A DNA stretch of 20,248 nt from the NCBI GenBank assembly GCA_958348565.1, contig CATVZP010000033.1, positions 1-20,248 of the forward strand. The letters run 5' to 3'. The position numbers and the translations under genes are program-made. This document shows, piece by piece, positions 14,841 through 20,248 of this stretch (positions are counted from its first letter, which is position 1; every line of letters starts with the position of its first letter). The notes below the pieces were generated by a model that worked only from the letters and a program-made list of their open reading frames with translations, was not told where the DNA came from and searched no databases. The stretch comes from an uncultured Collinsella sp. (GTDB lineage: Bacteria > Actinomycetota > Coriobacteriia > Coriobacteriales > Coriobacteriaceae).

Positions 14841-14858
14841 GCATCTAAGGAGACCTCG

Positions 14859-16499
14859 ATGATCGAAATCACCCAAGTCCACGCGTCGCTCGATGAGGCC
14901 GGCGACGAAACTGCCTGCCTTTCTATTGGCAGACGTGCCGTCAAACGAGCCCTGCGATGCGAGGATTCCCAGATTAAAGCCATTGAGCTCCATCGCAAGT
15001 CAATCGACGCCCGTAAAAAGCGAGACGTCCATTTTATTTTGAGCTTTCGAGTTGAGCTGACAAGCTCCCGACTCGAGCAGGAGGTGGTCGACCGCGTCGC
15101 TGAGCGCGACCGCTCGCGCATCCGCATGGTAGACGGCGAGGCTCCTTCATTCCCCAACCCTGTCCCGAATGCACTCAAGGGGCGTCCCGTCGTTGTCGGC
15201 GCCGGTTGCGCCGGTCTCTTCGCCGCCCTGACCCTTGCCGAAGCGGGCCTTAAACCCCTGCTCATCGAGCGCGGCGACCCCGCACTTCGCCGCTCGCAAG
15301 CGATTGATCTCTTTCTTAAGGAGCGTACCCTCGACCCCGAAAGCAATATCCAATTTGGCCTGGGCGGCGCAGGGACCTTCTCGGACGGCAAGCTCAACAC
15401 GGGAACCAAGAATCCCGCCCATCGACTGATTCTTGAGACCTTCGTCGAAGCGGGCTCACCTCGCGACATCCTGTGGGACGCCAAGCCGCACATTGGCTCC
15501 GACATCCTCCCCACCGTCGTCACCAACATTTCTCAGCGCATCGAGCAACTCGGTGGAACCGTCCGCTATCGAACAAAGCTCGTCAATATTCGAACCGATG
15601 GATCTGGCGCCATCACCGGCGTCGATGTCCAACCGCCCCAAGAAGCCACAAGCGAGACAATCGCCACAAAGCACCTCATTCTCGCCTGCGGCCATTCCGC
15701 CCGCGACGTATTCGAGCTTCTCAAAGAACATGACGTTACCCTCGCGCAAAAGACCTTTGCCATGGGTGTGCGCATCGAGCATCCACAGCACGACATCGAC
15801 CGTGCCCAATATGGCCCCTCGGCGGGGCACCCGGCACTCGGAGCAGCCCCCTACAAGCTTGTCGCCCATCTCCCCAACGGCCGCAGCGTGTTCTCATTTT
15901 GCATGTGCCCCGGCGGACAGGTTGTCGCGGCTTCTTCCGAGCAGGGCCATCTGTGCGTCAACGGTGCCAGCCTCAATGCCCGCGACGGGCGCAACGCAAA
16001 TGCCGCCCTACTCGTCAACGTCACACCCGACGACCTTCCCGGCGATGATCCGCTCGCAGGCATTGAGCTCCAGCGCGCCTGCGAGCGAGCCGCCTATCGC
16101 CTGGGTGGCTCCAACTGGAACGCGCCGGCACAGCTCGTCGGAGATTTCCTTGCTAGACGCGCCAGCACGGCACCCGGAAAGGTAAAACCAACCTATCCAC
16201 TTGGCGTGACCTGGACGGCGATCGACGATGCCCTCCCGCAGCATATCGTCGAATCGCTTCGTTTGGGAATTCCCCTTCTCGGTAAGAAACTGCGTGGCTA
16301 TGACCGCCCCGATGCGGTCCTCACTGGGGTGGAGACGCGTTCGAGCTCCCCGGTTACGGTCATCCGCGATCGAACATGCCACGCCGTGTCGACCCCGGGC
16401 CTTTACCCTTGCGGCGAGGGTGCCGGATATGCCGGCGGCATCATGAGTGCCGCCACCGACGGCATCCGTTGCGCTGAGGCGCTGATAGCAGACCTCTAG
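14859..16499 (+). CDS. Large FAD-dependent dehydrogenase (COG2509-like NAD(P)/FAD-dependent oxidoreductase)
   Basis: A 546-residue predicted flavoprotein. Residues 1-105 form a separate N-terminal domain with basic surface segments (AIELHRKSIDARKKRDVHF) that is typical of this uncharacterised family. The FAD Rossmann motif VVVGAGCAGLFAAL starts near 111 (GAGCAG at 114-119). It is followed by the family stretch NIQFGLGGAGTFSDGKLNTG, a mid-protein HLILACGHSARDVFELL and a cysteine-containing FSFCMCPGGQVVAASSE segment. A C-terminal YPCGEGAGYAGGIMSAATDG contacts the cofactor. I chose the ATG at 14859 because AAGGAG lies 5-6 bases upstream; further upstream the frame overlaps the terminator and the previous gene. 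The length is normal for the family. The substrate is not known; family members are only annotated as dehydrogenases. It converges on uvrB across a shared hairpin. Confidence 0.88.
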   Translation: MIEITQVHASLDEAGDETACLSIGRRAVKRALRCEDSQIKAIELHRKSIDARKKRDVHFILSFRVELTSSRLEQEVVDRVAERDRSRIRMVDGEAPSFPNPVPNALKGRPVVVGAGCAGLFAALTLAEAGLKPLLIERGDPALRRSQAIDLFLKERTLDPESNIQFGLGGAGTFSDGKLNTGTKNPAHRLILETFVEAGSPRDILWDAKPHIGSDILPTVVTNISQRIEQLGGTVRYRTKLVNIRTDGSGAITGVDVQPPQEATSETIATKHLILACGHSARDVFELLKEHDVTLAQKTFAMGVRIEHPQHDIDRAQYGPSAGHPALGAAPYKLVAHLPNGRSVFSFCMCPGGQVVAASSEQGHLCVNGASLNARDGRNANAALLVNVTPDDLPGDDPLAGIELQRACERAAYRLGGSNWNAPAQLVGDFLARRASTAPGKVKPTYPLGVTWTAIDDALPQHIVESLRLGIPLLGKKLRGYDRPDAVLTGVETRSSSPVTVIRDRTCHAVSTPGLYPCGEGAGYAGGIMSAATDGIRCAEALIADL

Positions 16500-16525
16500 T
16501 GCACGAACTCTCGCGTCCGAACGAC

Positions 16526-16561
16526 ACAGGCCCCGAGCTCCACAGGGAACTCGGGGCCTGT
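16526..16561. terminator. Bidirectional hairpin between convergent genes
   Basis: A perfect 12-bp inverted repeat, ACAGGCCCCGAG / CTCGGGGCCTGT, with a 12-base loop that can add a further 3-bp inner stem, sits between the stop of the FAD-dehydrogenase gene (16499) and the stop of uvrB (16565). T-runs are poor on both sides (TTCACTACTT on plus, GTCGTTCGG on minus), but the position and stem strength fit a shared terminator. Confidence 0.7.
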
Positions 16562-16564
16562 TCA

Positions 16565-18805
16565 CTACTTCCTGAATCGTGCACCCTGGCGTTTTCTGCC
16601 CGAAGCAAAGGTAGAGCCCTTGCGAGCCTGCGAACGCAAACGCTCAATCGTTTCGTCCTCAGATGCGCCCTCAAGCATCGCCCGAATCTGAACGACGGCA
16701 TCGCGCAGACGCGCCGCCTCCTCAAAGTCCATGGCGGCGGAAGCGTTACGCATGTCTTCCTCCATGGTCTCGACGATCCGCACGAGCTCGTCATGCGGTA
16801 GCCCTTCTAGCTGCTCGGCAAGCGTCTGCTCGGGTGCCACCGTCTCCGGCGCGGCGCCCTCGCCGTTTTCGTCGGGTGTATAGAACGCACCGTGACCCAG
16901 TGAATCGCCTCTCGAGCGTCCCTTCGAGCCCACAGTCTTTTCGGCCTCGGCAATAAAGCTCGAAATGTCGTTAATGGCCTTGCGGACCGTCTTGGGCACA
17001 ATGCCATGCTCTTCGTTATATGCCATCTGAATCTCGCGACGGCGCTGCGTCTCCTCGATGGCTTCTTTCATCGAATCGGTCACAACGTCTGCATACATGA
17101 TGACCTCGCCGTCGGCATTACGGGCCGCACGGCCAATCGTCTGAATCAGCGAACGGCGGTTGCGCAAGAAGCCTTCCTTGTCAGCGTCGAGAATTGCCAC
17201 CAGTGATACCTCGGGAAGGTCCAGACCCTCGCGGAGCAGGTTGATGCCAACGAGAACATCAATCTTTCCCTCGCGCAGCGTTCGCAGGATCTCGACGCGG
17301 TCCATCGTCGCTGTATCGGAGTGCATGTAATTGACCTTAATGCCGGCATCAAGCAGATGGTCGGTCAGGTCCTCAGCCATGCGCTTGGTGAGCGTGGTCA
17401 CCAGCACGCGCTCCTTGCGGGCAACGCGCTCGCGAATCTCATCCTCAAGATCGTCAATCTGCCCACGAACCGGACGCACATCGATCTTGGGGTCGAGCAG
17501 GCCGGTCGGACGAATAATCTGCTCAACGTCGTTCTGGCTAACCCGCAGCTCATAGTCGCCCGGCGTGGCCGAAACGTAGATGAACTGGGGAATCCTCGCC
17601 TCAAACTCATCGAAGCGAAGCGGGCGGTTATCGAGTGCCGAAGGCAGACGAAAACCATGCTCCACCAGCGTCACCTTACGCGAGCGGTCGCCTTCGTGCA
17701 TGCCGCGGATCTGCGGCACCGTTACATGACTCTCGTCGATGATACAGAGCATATCCTTAGGAAAGTAATCGATCAGGGTAAACGGCGGCTCGCCCGGTTT
17801 TCGACCGTCCAGATGACGCGAGTAGTTCTCGATACCGTTGCAAAAACCCATGGTCTCGAGCATCTCGAGATCATAGTCGGTGCGCTGCTGCAGGCGCTGT
17901 GCCTCGAGCAGCTTATCAGTCGCCTTGAGCTCGGCCACACGCTTCTCGCACTCTTCGCTGATTGATTTCAGAGCCGCTTTGACCTTAGGCTTCTCAGTCA
18001 CGTAGTGCGAGGCCGGCCACACGGGAATGGCCTCGTACTCACGCAGCATCTCCCCGGTGACCTCGTCGATCTCGGCAATCAGCTCGACCTCGTCGCCAAA
18101 GAACTCAAACCGCAACGGATGCTCGGCATAGGGCGGATATACGTCGACGACATCGCCGCGCACGCGGAAGGTGCCACGTGCCAAATCATAGTCATTGCGA
18201 TCGTACTGAATATCGATAAGCGCATGGATAAAGTCATCGCGCTCAAGCGGCACCTTCTTGTCGACGTTCGGAGCTAGGCCCGCATAGTCCTCGGGAGAGC
18301 CAATGCCATAGATACACGAGACCGATGCGACGACGATCACATCGCGTCGAGATAGCAGCGATGCCGTCGCCTGATGGCGCAGCATCTCGACCTCTTCATT
18401 AATCGAGGAGTCTTTCTCGATATACGTATCACTCTGAGGTACATATGCCTCGGGCTGATAGTAGTCGTAGTACGACACAAAATAGACCACGGCGTTGTTA
18501 GGGAAGAATTCCTTGAGCTCGCTCGCAAGCTGAGCGGCAAGCGTTTTGTTGGGAGCCATGACCAGCGTCGGCTTCCCCAGGGCCTCAATAGTCTTAGCCA
18601 TCGTGAAGGTCTTGCCCGAACCAGTCACGCCCAGCAAAACCTGATAGCGATCTCCGTCCCTCACGCCCTGCACAAGCGACTCAATGGCCTTAGGCTGGGA
18701 ACCGGCAGGCTCATAGGGAGACACGACCTTAAACGGCACGTCAGAGCCTTCAACGCCAAAGCGCTTAAGTTCACCACCAACGCGTTCTACTTCAAATTCC
18801 GCCAT
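16565..18805 (-). CDS. uvrB: UvrABC system protein B (excinuclease helicase-like subunit)
   Basis: A 746-residue DNA-damage-verifying ATPase that receives DNA from UvrA and recruits UvrC. Visible parts: Walker A GVTGSGKT (59-66), the beta-hairpin YYDYYQPEAYVP (112-123) that threads between the strands, the motif II box DESH (357-360), helicase motifs V-VI (GINLLREGLDLPEVSLVAIL, then QTIGRAARN), and a C-terminal UVR coiled-coil motif (about 690-725, MDFEEAARLRD) that binds UvrC. It is about 70-80 residues longer than a typical UvrB. The extra length lies in a disordered-looking linker before the UVR motif and in a basic tail ending GARFRK. The ATG at 18805 follows TTAGGAG at 5-6 bases. It is 51 bp downstream of the lytic transglycosylase gene and is probably cotranscribed with it; a TATACT in the gap might give an extra promoter, but no -35 partner is clear. 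Confidence 0.98.
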   Translation of the reverse strand: MAEFEVERVGGELKRFGVEGSDVPFKVVSPYEPAGSQPKAIESLVQGVRDGDRYQVLLGVTGSGKTFTMAKTIEALGKPTLVMAPNKTLAAQLASELKEFFPNNAVVYFVSYYDYYQPEAYVPQSDTYIEKDSSINEEVEMLRHQATASLLSRRDVIVVASVSCIYGIGSPEDYAGLAPNVDKKVPLERDDFIHALIDIQYDRNDYDLARGTFRVRGDVVDVYPPYAEHPLRFEFFGDEVELIAEIDEVTGEMLREYEAIPVWPASHYVTEKPKVKAALKSISEECEKRVAELKATDKLLEAQRLQQRTDYDLEMLETMGFCNGIENYSRHLDGRKPGEPPFTLIDYFPKDMLCIIDESHVTVPQIRGMHEGDRSRKVTLVEHGFRLPSALDNRPLRFDEFEARIPQFIYVSATPGDYELRVSQNDVEQIIRPTGLLDPKIDVRPVRGQIDDLEDEIRERVARKERVLVTTLTKRMAEDLTDHLLDAGIKVNYMHSDTATMDRVEILRTLREGKIDVLVGINLLREGLDLPEVSLVAILDADKEGFLRNRRSLIQTIGRAARNADGEVIMYADVVTDSMKEAIEETQRRREIQMAYNEEHGIVPKTVRKAINDISSFIAEAEKTVGSKGRSRGDSLGHGAFYTPDENGEGAAPETVAPEQTLAEQLEGLPHDELVRIVETMEEDMRNASAAMDFEEAARLRDAVVQIRAMLEGASEDETIERLRSQARKGSTFASGRKRQGARFRK

Positions 18806-18856
18806 GGATACTCCTAACTCATATATCTGCAGTATACGCAGGCGGCAGGCATAGTC

Positions 18857-19438
18857 CTATACGAACCGATCGGGATAGAGGGTCTTGTAGCGAACCCAGG
18901 CATTATTGACACGAATCAGATACGCCTGCGTCTCGGGAAAGGTGATTGCATTATGAAGCGACGTACTCTGCTGCGCCCATCCGTCGACATTGCCCATGCC
19001 GGCGTTATAGGCGGCAATGGCACTGTCAGTCGACCCGTTAAAATACGCTAGAAGATACGAAAGATACGCACAGCCAAACTCGATATTCGTAGCCGGATCG
19101 TTAAGGTTGTCGGCCGAATACTCGCCACCGTCGACAAGGCCCTTGGCGATCATATCCTGGGCAGTCTCGGGCATCAGCTGCATCAATCCCTGAGCGCCTT
19201 GATTCGACTCAGCCTTGGGATCCCAATTCGATTCCGACTTTATGACAGCACACACCAGATACGGATCAAGATTGTGCGAAATGCTCGATTGCTTTACGTA
19301 CGCCTCGTAGTCAATCGGATACAAAGGCTTAAAGAAGAAGGCAGGGGCATACGAGTAGACGAGCGAAATAAGACCGAAGACGAGCATAACGGCAAGTGGC
19401 GCCACGCGATACCACGTAAAGAAACATGTCTTAGACAT
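18857..19438 (-). CDS. Membrane-anchored lytic transglycosylase, SLT domain (Slt70 C-terminal type)
   Basis: A 193-residue cell-wall enzyme that cleaves the MurNAc-GlcNAc bond of peptidoglycan to leave anhydro-MurNAc ends. Residues about 12-33 form one hydrophobic segment without a clear signal-peptidase site, so it is likely held in the membrane with the enzyme outside. The SLT fold follows: catalytic Glu69 in VIKSESNWDP, then GAQGLMQLMPETA (81-93) and AIAAYNAGMGNV near residue 140, and a C-terminal ETQAYLIRVNNAW. All key residues are present; the protein is little more than the anchor plus the domain. The ATG at 19438 has a strong AAGGAGGAG site and overlaps the coaE stop by 8 bp, so the two are translationally coupled. 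Its place between coaE and uvrB gives no functional hint beyond growth-related expression. Confidence 0.92.
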   Translation of the reverse strand: MSKTCFFTWYRVAPLAVMLVFGLISLVYSYAPAFFFKPLYPIDYEAYVKQSSISHNLDPYLVCAVIKSESNWDPKAESNQGAQGLMQLMPETAQDMIAKGLVDGGEYSADNLNDPATNIEFGCAYLSYLLAYFNGSTDSAIAAYNAGMGNVDGWAQQSTSLHNAITFPETQAYLIRVNNAWVRYKTLYPDRFV

Positions 19439-20072
19439 CGGCCTCCTCCTTATCCGCTACATCCCCGAAGCCATGGCGTGCAAGCCATGCATCCAGTTGT
19501 TCAAAAAGCGAGTTATCGCCAGCCGCATTATCGATTACCGTCGTAGCGAGATTACAAAGCGAAGCCTCATCAGGTTGGCATGCAGAGCGCGCATCAAAAT
19601 CAGAGGACTCCATACCACGATGAATGGCACGCTCGCGACGAACTGCTAAAGGAGCGCTGATAACCAGAATTTCATCAGCCAGGCCAAAAGCATCCTCAAA
19701 ACCAGTCGGGGCAGAAACCTCGACAACCGCAAAGGGGTAACGGGGGGACGAAACCGTACAGCAAACAGGATCGAGAATCCTCAGCGAAAGCTGCTCAATG
19801 AGAACAGGGTGCACAATGCTATTGAGCCGCGCAATTGTATCAGGAGAGGCGAAAGCTCGAGCGGCAAGGACATTGCGGCGAATGCCGCCCTCCCCGTCCA
19901 GAATGTCCCAACCGAATTCTTCCGCGAGGGCATTGACGATATCGGAGCCTGGCATATACAGCGATTTGGCAAGCTCATCCAGATCGATAAGCATGGCGCC
20001 ATGAGATTTGAGATAGCGGCAGGCAGTCGACTTACCCGAAGCAATATTGCCCAAGACAAAAACGGTAAACAT
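19431..20072 (-). CDS. coaE: Dephospho-CoA kinase
   Basis: A 213-residue cytoplasmic kinase that phosphorylates the ribose 3'-OH of dephospho-CoA, the last step of coenzyme A synthesis. The P-loop GNIASGKST is at residues 8-16. The following LIDLDELAKSLY holds the acidic residues of the CoA-binding start (family form D-A-D or D-x-D), and the sequence IVHPVLIEQL with a later LAVRRERAIHRG (lid arginines) matches the family. The length is normal. I chose the ATG at 20072, preceded by GGGAGGA at 4-5 bases; the codon before it is TTG, so a start one codon earlier is formally possible. It heads the coaE - transglycosylase - uvrB unit and lies downstream of a strong terminator, so a promoter is expected in 20073-20200, but none stands out. 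Confidence 0.93.
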   Translation of the reverse strand: MFTVFVLGNIASGKSTACRYLKSHGAMLIDLDELAKSLYMPGSDIVNALAEEFGWDILDGEGGIRRNVLAARAFASPDTIARLNSIVHPVLIEQLSLRILDPVCCTVSSPRYPFAVVEVSAPTGFEDAFGLADEILVISAPLAVRRERAIHRGMESSDFDARSACQPDEASLCNLATTVIDNAAGDNSLFEQLDAWLARHGFGDVADKEEADV

Positions 20073-20097
20073 CAAGTCCTCCCTAACGCCAATGGGA

Positions 20098-20132
20098 GTT
20101 ATTATCGCGCAAATACAAAAGAAGGACTCAAA
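20098..20132 (-). promoter_or_regulatory. Weak candidate promoter for coaE
   Basis: On the minus strand TTGAGT (4 of 6) is followed after about 19 bases by GATAAT (5 of 6), ending about 30 bases before the coaE start codon. The spacer is long, so this is tentative. The rest of the AT-rich 20073-20200 stretch shows no gene. Confidence 0.25.
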
Positions 20133-20202
20133 ATACAGCCAAACAGTAAGACAAGCTAAACGAAGGCGAGTTCTGTATTACAGCTCTCTATTAAACGCAA
20201 AA

Positions 20203-20230
20203 AAGGGGGAGGCCGCGAGGCCTCCCCCTT
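20203..20230 (-). terminator. Strong intrinsic terminator of an off-window minus-strand gene
   Basis: A perfect 12-bp stem, AAGGGGGAGGCC / GGCCTCCCCCTT, with a 4-base loop. On the minus strand the right arm runs into six T's (CCCCCTTTTTTGCG). It insulates coaE from whatever is transcribed leftwards from beyond the right edge. The opposite strand also has a T-rich tail (CTTCTTCATTTT), so it could stop transcription both ways. Confidence 0.88.
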
Positions 20231-20248
20231 CTTCATTTTCACTGACGG

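Noticed and set aside
18806..18856. A possible LexA box or separate promoter directly in front of uvrB
   Set aside because: The 51-bp gap contains a TATACT but no convincing -35 partner and no GAAC-N4-GTTC palindrome; read-through from coaE and the transglycosylase gene is the simpler reading.
1..20248. Search by eye for CRISPR arrays, transposases, integrase or attachment sites, toxin-antitoxin pairs, tRNA or rRNA genes
   Set aside because: None were seen. The gene content is ordinary core housekeeping, and repeats are limited to hairpins and the short palindromes listed.

Overview
The window is a high-GC, gene-dense chromosomal segment of housekeeping genes. The protein sequences, the GC-rich codon use and the Tat-type lipoprotein look like a Coriobacteriia actinobacterium close to Collinsella. 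That assignment is an inference from recognised protein style, not from a search. I see no mobile element, CRISPR array, tRNA, rRNA or sign of recent transfer. All but three genes lie on the minus strand.

Reading leftwards in the direction of transcription from the right edge: a strong terminator of an off-window gene (about 20203-20230), then a tight coaE - lytic transglycosylase - uvrB unit that ends at a hairpin (16526-16561) shared with a convergent plus-strand gene. The plus-strand block (12677-16499) holds an Mrp/ApbC-type Fe-S carrier ATPase, directly abutted by an HI0933-like flavoprotein, then an intrinsic terminator, then a second large FAD-dependent dehydrogenase (COG2509-like). 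uvrA is divergent from mrp across a 259-bp region that carries a near-consensus actinobacterial-type LexA box. uvrA ends in its own hairpin and is followed by a ybaK - murJ - uvrC unit with gaps of 3 and 0 bp. After a 365-bp intergenic region rich in nested inverted repeats comes an oligopeptide/dipeptide ABC importer: a Tat lipoprotein binding protein, an OppB-type permease, and a single polypeptide that fuses the OppC-type permease to its ATPase. That fusion runs off the left edge.

Taken together, the window holds all three subunits of UvrABC nucleotide excision repair in three separate transcription units, two cell-wall functions (lipid II flippase MurJ and a membrane-anchored lytic transglycosylase), CoA synthesis, Fe-S carriage, misacylated-tRNA editing and peptide uptake. 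I found no convincing new multi-gene system. The items most worth a second look are the roughly 250-residue acidic N-terminal extension of MurJ with three copies of a P-D-E-T-A-V-F-L motif, the nested palindromes in front of the peptide-binding protein gene, the altered cysteine pattern in UvrC, and the promoter/terminator arrangement in front of the second flavoprotein.
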